The notes under the pieces are model-generated. The model saw nothing but the letters and a program-made list of their open reading frames with translations, did no database searches and was not told the origin of the DNA. Of a DNA stretch of 64,000 bases, positions 55,911-64,000 are shown in pieces; the stretch's first letter is position 1, and each line of letters opens with the position of its first letter. The translations under genes were made by a program, and so were the position numbers. Source of the stretch: Trebonia sp963777905 (GTDB lineage: Bacteria > Actinomycetota > Actinomycetes > Streptosporangiales > Streptosporangiaceae); NCBI GenBank assembly GCA_963777905.1, contig CAVZSM010000010.1, positions 1 through 64,000 on the forward strand. The letters run 5' to 3'.

Positions 55911-56444
55911 TTAAGAGACTGGACTTGACGTCTGCGGTGCGATGAGATCGGCCCAGGCGTCGATCGCAGGCCAGTTCCGGTGATCGCCGTAACGGCCTCC
56001 GGTGGCCCGGAAGAACGCACGCCCGGTAGCTGGCCAGTGCGAACGCGTGATCGCGCCGGCGAAGTTACGGTGCTGTCGCGGGTGCAGCAGGCGCCGTATC
56101 TCGGCCATCTCCGGGGTCTCCTTGCGCAAGGCGCGCAACCGATTCGCTACCCGGGGCGGGAACATGCTCTCCTCGTCCCCGAGAGTGCTGACGCTGAAGA
56201 GCCAGACCGGCCGCTCCCGCAGCGGTGCTGCGTTTCGGTCAGCGAACTGTCGTGCCTCGGGGAGCCACTTGCCGCCGTGGATAGCGCTGCCGAGGACGAC
56301 CGCCTCACAGCTCGAAACTTCCAGGACATCCGCGACTGCGCATGCCTTGGCATCGACGCCTCGCTGGCGTAGACGGTCCGCAATTCGGTCGGCGACACCA
56401 CGTGTTGAACCGTGGTCGGTCGCGTAGGCGACGAGAACGACCAT
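55911..56444 (-). CDS. Flavodoxin-like protein (HemG/FldA type)
   Basis: GGAGGTG lies six bases before the ATG at 56444, which fixes the start. The 177-residue protein begins VVLVAYATDHGSTRGVADRI, the FMN phosphate loop, and has VVLGSAIHGGKWLPEARQF and WLFSVSTLGDEES. The end (HRNFAGAITRSHWPATGRAF ... IDAWADLI) matches flavodoxin-domain proteins related to protoporphyrinogen oxidase HemG. It is likely a soluble FMN electron carrier. A broken homologue begins at 28,975. Confidence 0.85.
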   Translation of the reverse strand: MVVLVAYATDHGSTRGVADRIADRLRQRGVDAKACAVADVLEVSSCEAVVLGSAIHGGKWLPEARQFADRNAAPLRERPVWLFSVSTLGDEESMFPPRVANRLRALRKETPEMAEIRRLLHPRQHRNFAGAITRSHWPATGRAFFRATGGRYGDHRNWPAIDAWADLIAPQTSSPVS

Positions 56445-56786
56445 GACCATCACCTCCAAAAGGAGGACTACAGTACGCAAAGCCGCTGGCGCCGCTTGAC
56501 GGATGTTGCCAGGGCGGATGCCATTGACCATCATCGGCATCCGCAAGCCCCCCGAGTAGGGGCCTTCGTCACAACCCGCACACCCGGCCGCGCTGATCGA
56601 ACGTGAGGTGCGACCCGCGTGAGACAGGGGCAGCAGATTGCGGTCAAAGGCGGGATATCACGTTGACCTCGGGTTGCCGGACCGCCAGCTCCAGTTCCGT
56701 CCCCGCCTGGGCGAGCGCGCTGACACTTGCGATCGATCCCGTAGGTTGGCGTACATGGCGCGGAGCGGCGCACGGCTGCGGCCTGG
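56445..56786. other. Gap without a supported gene
   Basis: A 340-bp gap between the flavodoxin start and the TerC relic. No motif or coding bias on either strand. Confidence 0.25.
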
Positions 56787-57220
56787 ATGAACGTGACGGC
56801 GGCTGACTGGGGCGTCCTGCTCTTGATCGTGCTGGGGCTGTTCGTGCTTGACCTGGTGCTTGCGACGCGGCGCTCGCATGCGGTCGGCTTCCGTGAGGCC
56901 GCAGGGTGGTTGGTGTTCTTCGTGACGATGGCGGCGGGGTCCGGGTGGCCCTCGTCGGCCTGGAGGGGCGGGGGTACGCGGCCAGTTCTTCGCGGGCTAC
57001 ATCGTGGAGAAAGAGCCTGTCGGCCGACAACCTGTTCGCCCTCGTGGTCATCATGTTGTCCTTCGGGGTGCCCCGCGAGCACCAGCAGCGGGTGCTGATC
57101 TTCGGGATCGCTGCCTCGCTGTGCCTGCGGGCCGCCTTCATCGCGCCGGGCGCGGCCCTGCTGGAGCTGCTGTGGTCCGGCACCGGCCAGGCCTGTCGCC
57201 GCACTGGTCGGTCTGGGTAA
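56787..57220 (+). pseudogene. TerC-family membrane protein, truncated
   Basis: The start reads VTAADWGVLLLIVLGLFVLD and FREAAGWLVFFVTMAAG. After one or two single-base shifts near 56,940-57,010 comes EKSLSADNLFALVVIMLSFG, then RVLIFGIAASLCLRAAFIA and GAALLE. These are the first three to four helices of TerC proteins, including the Asp-Asn of SADNLF. The sequence breaks off after ~140 residues, less than half of the normal ~320. It is not functional. TerC proteins act in tellurium/metal tolerance and membrane-protein metalation. Confidence 0.7.
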
Positions 57221-57327
57221 GGAAGGGCTTCCTCAGCCTGCGAGTCCCGTCCCCCGGCTGTGCCCGATGAGTGAGGTCACGGCCGGCACGTCCGGGACGG
57301 GCAGACAGCATAGCAGCGGGCTGCATG

Positions 57328-57786
57328 TCACCCCGCTTGCGCTTCCCGCCCGCTTTCCATGTACTGCTTCAGCCCGGCCCAGTTCCGGTGCTCCCATCGG
57401 GGGCCGATGGCGCGCACCACTGGGGACAGGACGCGCATAGCACCCCGCAGCTTCATATCCCAGGACCAGCGCATCCGCGTGCCGCCGTCGGCCTGGTCGA
57501 AGGTGAGGGTTCCGTCGACGTCCAGGTAGGACGACCGGATCGAGGTCGCGAGCCGGCGGGGCCGGTCGTAGTCCAAGATTTCCACGGTCATGACGCCTGT
57601 GGCACCCGTTCCCCTGGGCTGGGCGGTGAACCGGGTGCCACGGCCGACGGGTCCCGGTGACGTCTTCTCCGCGCTGGCGATCCGCGGGTTGTACCGTGGC
57701 TCGTTGCGCTCGTCGGCGACTATGTCGAACACTTGCTCTACCGGTGCGGCGATAATAATTTCCCCGCTGATGCGAGCCATCCGCAT
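57328..57786 (-). CDS. SRPBCC-family (polyketide cyclase/dehydrase-like) protein
   Basis: AGGAAG precedes the ATG at 57786. The 152-residue product is a typical single-domain START-like protein: ISGEIIIAAPVEQVFDIVAD, EPRYNPRI, TVEILDYDRPRRLATSIR and DGGTRMRWSWDMKLRG, ending GLKQYMESG. It probably binds a small hydrophobic ligand; substrate unknown. No operon partner. Confidence 0.88.
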   Translation of the reverse strand: MRMARISGEIIIAAPVEQVFDIVADERNEPRYNPRIASAEKTSPGPVGRGTRFTAQPRGTGATGVMTVEILDYDRPRRLATSIRSSYLDVDGTLTFDQADGGTRMRWSWDMKLRGAMRVLSPVVRAIGPRWEHRNWAGLKQYMESGREAQAG

Positions 57787-58089
57787 GCCTCTTCCTGGTT
57801 CTCAGGGTCTCCCAGGCAAACATTGCATGCCCGGAGCGGACGGGCCAGGGACCTTCGTCTGCCCACGCGATGGTCGCTCTCGCTCGTGGTCTGTTCGACA
57901 GCGGCCGCATCCTGTGGACTCGATTACCGGATCGGGCCGCGCGGGGCTCACCACCGCGCGGGCGATCCTGGCATCCGGGTCCTTTGGCCGTCGGCCCGGG
58001 TCGTTCTTACCTGCCGCGGCACGCCGGTCGGCGTCAGGCTGGACTGAGGAACCGCCCGGGGTGGCCGTTGCCTCAGCCCGGAGGCTGCC
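57787..58089. other. Divergent intergenic region
   Basis: About 300 bases separate the leftward SRPBCC gene and the rightward lipoprotein gene. Promoters for both must lie here; none stands out by eye. Confidence 0.25.
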
Positions 58090-58860
58090 ATGAAACTCTC
58101 GCGCACGACCGCTGCCGCGGTAACGCTCACATTCGCTGGCCTGCTGGCGCTGACCGCCGCATGCGGCAGTCAGCCAGGCCAGCCCACCGGAGCATCGTCG
58201 CCGTCGGCCAGTACCTCCGCGTCTGTGCCTAGCCAGACTGCGGGGCCCAGCCAGGCGGCGACGCCCGGTAAGCCGAGTTCGGGCACTCCCACGCCGGCCC
58301 AGTCCGCCCAGGTGGTGTCCTCCCGGGTTGCCTACCCGTGGCACTGGCCGAACGACGTCACCGCGCCCGGGCGCGTCACCCACGCCTCCGCGGTGCCGCC
58401 GGTGCCCGAGCTAGTCCAGATCAGCGCGGGCAGCCACCCCGCCGGGTCCGGCGAGCGGCCGTTCAACCGGATGTCGTTCACCTTCACGACCGCCTTCCCC
58501 AGCTACCGGATTGAGTTCGTCAACCAACTGGTCGGCGACCCCAGTGGCAAGATCATCCCGCTCGACGGCCAGGGCGTGCTTGAGATCGTGTTCACCAAGG
58601 CCCAGGCGCACACCGCCGACGGAACGCGGTCATCGGTCATCTCCCTGCCCGCCCCGCGCATCGGCCACGAGCGCATGGCCGGCTATGCCCAGGGCGGCGA
58701 CTTCGAGGGCGTGCTCACCTACGGGATTGGCATCGCCTGGCCGGTCCTGCGCTCCAATCCGCAGTTCGCGGTCCGCGCCTATGAGGTGGAGACGGTCACT
58801 GGCAGCGGCCAGCACCGCTACACCGTCGCGATCGACATCGACGCCACCAACCTCGCATAG
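58090..58860 (+). CDS. Lipoprotein with AMIN-like domain
   Basis: A signal peptide ends in the lipobox LALTAAC, predicting lipid attachment at Cys22. A Ser/Thr/Pro-rich linker of ~70 residues leads to a ~140-residue beta domain: FNRMSFTFTTAFPSYRIEFV, GQGVLEIVFTKAQAH, DFEGVLTYGIGI and RYTVAIDIDATNLA. This is the layout of actinobacterial AMIN-like surface lipoproteins, thought to bind cell-wall polymers. Length 256 is usual. Confidence 0.82.
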   Translation: MKLSRTTAAAVTLTFAGLLALTAACGSQPGQPTGASSPSASTSASVPSQTAGPSQAATPGKPSSGTPTPAQSAQVVSSRVAYPWHWPNDVTAPGRVTHASAVPPVPELVQISAGSHPAGSGERPFNRMSFTFTTAFPSYRIEFVNQLVGDPSGKIIPLDGQGVLEIVFTKAQAHTADGTRSSVISLPAPRIGHERMAGYAQGGDFEGVLTYGIGIAWPVLRSNPQFAVRAYEVETVTGSGQHRYTVAIDIDATNLA

Positions 58861-58987
58861 AACCCCGGGGGGCACCGTCGCATGGCTGCCGAGGCCAGCC
58901 GCTCAACGCTGAGCGTGTGCCACGCAAGCCCACTGGCCTGCGGCTCCAATCCCGGCCCGGGCGCACCGGTCAGCCTGGCCGCACAGG

Positions 58988-61367
58988 TCACTCCCTTCCC
59001 AGCGGGCCGCGGCCACGCCGGCGGGACAGGACCCAGAAGCCCGTGAGCGCGGCGCCGCCGAGTGCTGCGATGGCCAGCGTGGTTGCGAGCCCGCTGTGCG
59101 GCAGCTGCAGTTCGTAGAAGCGGCGCACCGCGGGTACCGGGAACAGCAGCGCGAACCCGGCCAGGACGGCGCCGACCAGTGCGATCTTGCGCCAGGTCAG
59201 CGGGGCGGCGAGCAGGACCAGCACGCACAGGCTGAGGATGAGGGTGACCAGGGTCGCGGCGGTGCGCTGCTGCACCAGCGGGAGACCATGCGCGCGGGCC
59301 AGGGCGTAGGCGGCGAATGTCGCCGCGGCGATGATGGTGCCGGCCGGGATGGCGAAGCGCAGCACCCGGCCGGTGAACCCGGGCAGGTAGCGCCGGGTGT
59401 TCGGCGCGAGCGCGAGGAAGAAGGACGGGATTCCGATGGCCAGGGTGTCGATGATCGTCAGGTGGCGGGGCAGGAACGGGTAGGGCAGCAGCGTGACGCC
59501 GACGGCGACGGCCAGGAGCGTCGCCCAGACCGTCTTGGTGATGAACAGGTTGGCGACGCGTTCGATGTTGGCGGTGACCCGGCGGCCTTCGGCGACGACG
59601 CCGGGCAGGGTGGCGAACCGGCTGTCGAGCAGCACCAGCTCGGCGACCGCCCTGGTCGCCGGCGCGCCCGAGCCCATGGCGATGCCGATGTCGGCGAGCT
59701 TGAGGGCCAGCACGTCGTTGACGCCGTCGCCGGTCATCGCCACCGTGTGGCCGCGGGCCTGCAGGGCGGTGACCATCGCCTGTTTCTGCTGCGGGGTCAC
59801 CCGGCCGAAGACCGAGCGCTCCTCCAGCAGGCGGCCGAGCGCGCCGGGGTCCTCCGGCAGATCCCGCGCATCGACCGGCTGGCCGGCGTGGGGCAGCCCG
59901 GCCTGGGCCGCGACGGCGCTGACGGTGAGCGGGCTGTCCCCGGAGATCACCTTCAGCGCCACGCCCTGCGCCGCGAAGTACGCGATGGTCTGGGCGGCGT
60001 CGGATCGGAGCCGCTCGGCGAGCAGGACGAAGGCCGCCGCCCGCAGGCCCTGCGGCAGCGAGTCGCCGTCCAGCGGGCCCGCGGCGCATGCCAGCACCAG
60101 GACCCGCCGGCCGCTGGCGGCCAGCCCGGCGGCCTGCGACAGCTGGTCCTGCTGGCCGGCGGGCAGCACCATCTCCGGTGCTCCCAGCACCCAGGTGCCG
60201 TGGCCGGCGAAGCTGGCCGCGCTCCACTTGCGCGCCGAGGAGAACGGCACGGCTGCCTGCCGCGGCCACCCGTCCGGCGGCGGGAACGCCTGCCCGATGG
60301 CGGCCAGCGTCGCGTTGCGGTTCTCGTCGTCGGCCAGCGCCCCGAGCGCCGCCTCGGCCGGCGCCTGGCCGTCGAGCCGGATGAGGCTGTCGAAGGCGAT
60401 GGTGCCGTCGGTCAGGGTGCCGGTCTTGTCCAGGCATACCACGTCCACCCGGGCCAGGCCCTCGACCGCGGGCAGCTGCTGGACCAGGACCCGGCGCCGG
60501 GCCAGGGTGACCGCGGCCACGCCGAAGGCGACGCTGGTCAGCAGGACCAGGCCCTGCGGGACCATGCCGACCAGCGCCGCGACCGTCCCGGTGGCGGCCT
60601 GCCGCCTGGTCTGATGGCCGTGGATCGCGCTGATGACCAGCAGCACGGCCACCGGCCCGATCGCCCAGGTGACGTAGCGCAGGATCCGGTTGATGCCGTC
60701 CATCAGCTCCGAGCGCACCGGCGCGTACCGCCGCGCCTGGGCGGCGAGCTGGCGCGCGTAGGCGTCGGCGCCCACCCCGGTGGCCTGGTAGCCGCCGGAC
60801 CCGGCGACCACGAAGCTGCCCGACAGCAGCCGGTCACCGGCCCGCTTGTCCACCGGCTCGGACTCGCCGGTCAGCAGCGACTCATCGGCCTCCAGGCTCG
60901 TGCTGGCGCGCACCACCCCGTCCGCCACCAGCTGGTCGCCGGCGCGCAGGTCGACCAGGTCGCCGGCGACGAGGTCCGCCGACGGCGATGTCCTGCGGCG
61001 CGCCGTCGCGGATCACGCGGACCCGCGGGGCGCTGAGCACGGCGAGCCGGTCGAGCGTCCGCTTGGCGCGCAGCTCCTGCGCGATGCCGATCAGCGCGTT
61101 GGTCACCAGCACGATGCCGAACAGGGCGTCCTGCAGCTGGCCGAAGACCAGGATCACGGCCAGCAGGGCCCCGAGGAGGAAGTTGAACCGGGTCAAGATG
61201 TTCGCCCGCAAGATCTCGGCGACCGACCGGCTGGTGCGCTCCCCGCCCGCGTTCGTCAGCCCGCGCGCGCGCCGTTCGGCAACCTGGGCGCTGGTCAGGC
61301 CGGCCGGTGGCGTCTCCGCCACCGGGGCGGCCGGCGCCGGCGGCGTGGAGGCGGCCGGATCAGCCAT
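58988..61367 (-). CDS. Cation-translocating P-type ATPase (CtpE-like), frameshifted
   Basis: The N-terminal part (ATG 61367) has AGLTSAQVAERRARGLTNAG and two membrane helices. A one-base shift near 60,975 joins QDIAV to ADLVAGDLVDLRAGDQ. The remainder holds DESLLTGESEPVDKRAGD, MVPQGLVLLTSVAFGVAAVT, CLDKTGTLTDGTIAF, KVISGDSPLTVSAVA and AMTGDGVNDVLALKLADIGI. PQGL in helix 4 and the shortened nucleotide domain match the mycobacterial CtpE type, linked to calcium uptake (family knowledge). The N-terminal gene end overlaps a small upstream gene by eight bases. About 790 residues when repaired. Confidence 0.85.
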
Positions 61368-61536
61368 GCCGGGTCACCGCGTCGCGGGCAAGGGCCAGCC
61401 GAAGGCGCGGCCAGGCCGGGGCGGTACCGGCGACAGCGACAGCGTCCCCTCCCCCCGCGCTGCGGCTCACCGTGCCACAGGCTCCATCGATACGGGCTGG
61501 GCCGACCTCGATCGTGAACGGCGACTTCACTGCCAT
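61360..61536 (-). CDS. Small hypothetical protein upstream of the P-type ATPase
   Basis: GAGGAGG lies six bases before the ATG at 61536. The 58-residue product reads VKSPFTIEVGPARIDGACG and ends in a basic helix (LALARDAVTRHG). It overlaps the ATPase start by eight bases, so the two are coupled. No family is recognised; a small regulatory subunit is conceivable (inference). Confidence 0.45.
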   Translation of the reverse strand: MAVKSPFTIEVGPARIDGACGTVSRSAGGGDAVAVAGTAPAWPRLRLALARDAVTRHG

Positions 61537-61581
61537 AGTCATCCTCCTCACCTGCTTGGAGACTAGCGCCAGCCTGCCGGC

Positions 61582-62463
61582 TCAGCCGGTGAGCGCGTCG
61601 AGGGTGACGAACGAGTAGCCCTGGGCGCGCAGCCCGCTGATCACCTGGGGCAGGGCGTCGGCGTCGAGCGTGGTGTGATCGTCGGGGTTGGACCCGACGT
61701 GCATGAGGACGATCTCGCCGGGCCTGGCCGCGCCGAGCACCCGGGAGGCAACGACCGAGGCGGTGATGCGCCCCGTGGTTCCCTCCCAGCCGAGGGTGTC
61801 GACGGTCCACCGGACCGGCGCGTACCCGGCCTGGTTGGCGATGGCGATGGTCCGCGCGTCGGCATCGCCGAACGGGAACCGGAACAGTGGCAACGGGCTC
61901 TTGCCAGTTACGGCGGTGATCTGCCGCGCGGCGCCGAGGATCTCCCGCCGCACTGCCGCGTCGCCGAGCCGGGTGAGGTACGGGTGGCTGACGGCGTGGT
62001 CACCGATCCGGAACCCCGCTGCCGCGATCGACCGGGCGGCCCCGGGGAAGTCACGCACGAAGTCTCCGGTCAGGAAGAAGGTGGCCGGGACGCCCTCGCG
62101 TCGCAGGGTGGCCAGGACGGACGGGACGGCGTTGGCGTTGGCGCCGGCGTTGAACGTCATCGCGACCACGTGCCGGCTGGTGGGGATGACGGTCCAGTCC
62201 TTCCCGGCGAGCCAGCCGGTGACCGGGCGCGTGCCGGGGGCTGCCGGGCTGGTGGTGGGCGCTGGCGGGCTGGTGGCGGGCTCTGCGGGGCTCGTGGCCG
62301 GGCTTGTCGCTGGAGGGCTGGGCGAGGGCCGGGCCGGGGAGCTCGCGGTCGGCGGCGAGGCAGCTGGCGTCGCCTGCCTGCCGGGCTGCGTGCCGGCGCA
62401 GGCCGCCAGGCCCGTCGCGATGGCGGCGGCCAGCGCAAGCCGGGTGATCAGCAGCGTCCTCAT
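61582..62463 (-). CDS. Lipoprotein polysaccharide deacetylase (NodB/CE4 family)
   Basis: The signal peptide ends in a lipobox (TGLAAC). After a Pro/Ser/Thr-rich linker the NodB domain shows VVAMTFNAGANANAVPSVLA where the usual TFDDG catalytic/metal Asp pair is replaced by NAGA. It then has GDFVRDFPGAA, GDHAVSHPYLT (metal-binding H-x3-H), PLFRFPFGDADARTI and IVLMHVGSNPDD. With the Asp pair missing, deacetylation may be lost or altered although the His pair remains. A cell-wall or glycan role is likely. 293 residues. Confidence 0.85.
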   Translation of the reverse strand: MRTLLITRLALAAAIATGLAACAGTQPGRQATPAASPPTASSPARPSPSPPATSPATSPAEPATSPPAPTTSPAAPGTRPVTGWLAGKDWTVIPTSRHVVAMTFNAGANANAVPSVLATLRREGVPATFFLTGDFVRDFPGAARSIAAAGFRIGDHAVSHPYLTRLGDAAVRREILGAARQITAVTGKSPLPLFRFPFGDADARTIAIANQAGYAPVRWTVDTLGWEGTTGRITASVVASRVLGAARPGEIVLMHVGSNPDDHTTLDADALPQVISGLRAQGYSFVTLDALTG

Positions 62464-62643
62464 GCTTCCAGCATGCGCGGCCCATGCAGGCCGTCAGCCC
62501 CCTTCCGGGCTGCCGATGGTCACGTGCTTGCCGTCTTGGGGCGGTTTCGTGCCGGAAGTCTGGGCCTAATGGCCCTGCAGGGGACCCCGGAGGACGCGAT
62601 AGGCCTAGTCACGTCGGCGTGTTGAGCGGGCAGGAGGGCCGGG

Positions 62644-63804
62644 ATGGGCATCAACCTGGATGGCAGCCGGGTGCCGGGCAGCAAGGGAAGCGGCCCGTCA
62701 CCGCTCGCCCGGCCATGGAGTCCCGCGGTCGGCCGGCGGCTGGGCGCGGCGGGAATCGCCCTGGTCATCTTGAGCATGGTGGCCTGCACCAGCGCTGGAG
62801 GAAGCGGGTCGGGCGCGTCCGTAAGCCCCTCCTCTGCGGCTGCCTCTTCTGCCGTGCCGTCTTCCGCGGTGCCTTCGTCGGGGGCCGCCTCTTCCCTGGA
62901 GCAGCAGTACGAGCAGGTCGTCGCCCGGGTGCTGCCATCGGTCGTGCAGATCTCGACGAGCGAGGGGTCCGGTTCCGGGGTGGTGTACGACGCCAGGGGC
63001 GATATCGTCACCAACGCCCACGTGGTCGGCACCGCGACAGCGTTGCAGGTGGGCCTGGCCAGTGGCGGCAAGTCGCTGGCTGCTTCGGTCGTGGGCGTGT
63101 TCGCGCCCGATGACCTGGCAGTGATCCGGGTGCAAACCGGGGCCGGGTCGCTGCACCCCGCGTCGTTCGGCCGCTCGTCCTCGGTGCGGGCAGGCGAGAT
63201 CGTACTGGCCATGGGCAACCCGCTCGGCCTGACCGGTACCGTGACCGACGGCATCGTCTCCCCGACCGGGAGGACCGTGTCCGAGGGCCAGGGCAGCTCC
63301 GCGGTCCTCATCAGCGCCATCCAGACAAGCGCGGCGATCAACCCCGGCAACAGCGGCGGCGCCCTGGTGAACCTGGCCGGTCAGGTGATCGGCATCCCGA
63401 CGCTGGCCGCCGCCGACCCGCAGATAGGCGGCGCCGCGGCAGGGATCGGGTTCGCGATCCCCAGCGACACGGTCACCAGCATCGCCGCCCAGCTGATCGC
63501 CACCGGGAAGGTCACCAGCTCCGGCCGGGCCTCGCTTGGCATCAGCGCACAGACCGTCGCCGACGCCAGCGGCCAGCCCGCCGGGATCGGCGTGGTCGCC
63601 GTCACCCCGGGCGGCGCGGCGGCCAAAGCCGGAATCCAGTCCGGCGACATCATCACGGCGCTGGCCGGCCAGCCGACTGCCTCCCTCGCCGTGCTGCAGT
63701 CGGTGCTGGCCGCGCGCAAGCCCGGCGACCACGTGCAGGCACAGGTATCCCGTGACGGCGCCACGTCCACCGTGACGGTAACCCTCGGCAGCCTCAGGAG
63801 CTAG
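62644..63804 (+). CDS. HtrA/DegP-like trypsin-family serine protease with PDZ domain
   Basis: GGAGGG precedes the ATG. A cytosolic basic N-terminus and a membrane segment with a lipobox-like VILSMVAC lead to a Ser/Ala-rich linker. The protease domain has the triad His in IVTNAHVVG, Asp in APDDLAVIRV and Ser in NPGNSGGALVNLAGQVIG. The PDZ domain follows (GVVAVTPGGAAAKAGIQSGD, LQSVLAARKPGDHVQAQVSR). Such proteases degrade misfolded envelope proteins or act in stress signalling. Length 386 is typical of single-PDZ actinobacterial HtrA. Confidence 0.92.
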   Translation: MGINLDGSRVPGSKGSGPSPLARPWSPAVGRRLGAAGIALVILSMVACTSAGGSGSGASVSPSSAAASSAVPSSAVPSSGAASSLEQQYEQVVARVLPSVVQISTSEGSGSGVVYDARGDIVTNAHVVGTATALQVGLASGGKSLAASVVGVFAPDDLAVIRVQTGAGSLHPASFGRSSSVRAGEIVLAMGNPLGLTGTVTDGIVSPTGRTVSEGQGSSAVLISAIQTSAAINPGNSGGALVNLAGQVIGIPTLAAADPQIGGAAAGIGFAIPSDTVTSIAAQLIATGKVTSSGRASLGISAQTVADASGQPAGIGVVAVTPGGAAAKAGIQSGDIITALAGQPTASLAVLQSVLAARKPGDHVQAQVSRDGATSTVTVTLGSLRS

Positions 63805-64000
63805 CCGGGCCGACAGCACGGAGTGCCGATGCAGGGCCGGGGCATGCCGTTGCAGATTTCACGAGACTCGAGGGCGCTGTTGCGGAACCGGACAGGCTGG
63901 GCGCAGAGGGCTGGGAAGCGGCGGGCCTGGTCTCGACGTGGGGTGCGGGATGGTGCTTCGTGCATCCCGTAGTCCCTGCAGAAGCGCCCGCGCCCCGAGT
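63805..64000. other. Right edge, non-coding
   Basis: The last ~200 bases hold no recognisable gene start or RNA. Confidence 0.25.

Noticed and set aside
59096..61036. Plus-strand open frame of 646 codons
   Set aside because: Antisense of the P-type ATPase, which carries DKTGTLT and GDGVND on the minus strand.
1..64000. CRISPR array or rRNA operon
   Set aside because: No regularly spaced repeats and no rRNA-like conserved stretches were seen.

Overview
The window is about 70% G+C, with GTG and TTG starts and strong G/C at third codon positions. This fits a filamentous actinomycete (Actinomycetota); a genus cannot be named from the sequence. It falls into two halves. Positions 1-27,200 look like an integrated, conflict-rich island. 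Positions 27,400-64,000 look like chromosome devoted to membrane redox, signalling and envelope functions, with scattered relics of mobile and defence genes.

Left half. A frameshifted MetE-like gene and a broken hypothetical lie beside a transposase scrap at the edge. A four-gene overlapping minus-strand operon (8,327 to 4,467) encodes a zinc-ribbon membrane protein, a caspase-like (C14) protease, a large partner protein and a small membrane/coiled-coil protein; a polytopic membrane protein converges on it. A coiled-coil PD-(D/E)XK endonuclease follows (9,048-10,506). The centrepiece is a pPIWI-RE locus. A helix-turn-helix adenine-N6 methyltransferase (11,166-13,374, minus) is divergent from a plus-strand operon of a RecB/Cas4-like nuclease, a pPIWI_RE_Y-REase protein, a DinG-type helicase (pPIWI_RE_Z) and the prokaryotic PIWI protein itself (21,587-24,523). 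An IS110-family element sits between helicase and PIWI genes, flanked by a 10-bp direct repeat. A damaged tyrosine integrase and a 3' fragment of tRNA-Lys(CTT) follow, the fragment lying among three DasR-type operator-like palindromes.

Right half. 27.4-32.8 kb: a DoxX-Rieske fusion, a UbiA-family prenyltransferase translationally coupled to a phosphodiester-glycosidase protein, and a peptide deformylase relic. 33.0-43.1 kb and 48.9-52.5 kb: two paralogous operons, each with a small membrane-anchored protein, a haem-b ferric-reductase-like protein, a NuoF-like flavoprotein and a 3-Cys ferredoxin (one also with ApbE), plus a third module of FAD/NAD oxidoreductase, FMN-binding protein and ApbE. 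Together they suggest electron transfer from NADH or ferredoxin through membrane haem to covalent FMN outside the membrane (inference). A two-component system lies next to the second operon, and a P1B-type ATPase fused to hemerythrin is divergent from it across an 18-bp palindrome. 55-64 kb: flavodoxin, TerC and HEPN relics, SRPBCC protein, lipoproteins, a CtpE-like P-type ATPase, a polysaccharide deacetylase and an HtrA-type protease.

More than twenty otherwise well-conserved genes are split by single-base frame changes. Many are probably assembly indels, so split genes are described as single genes with the break noted; truncated ones are called pseudogenes.
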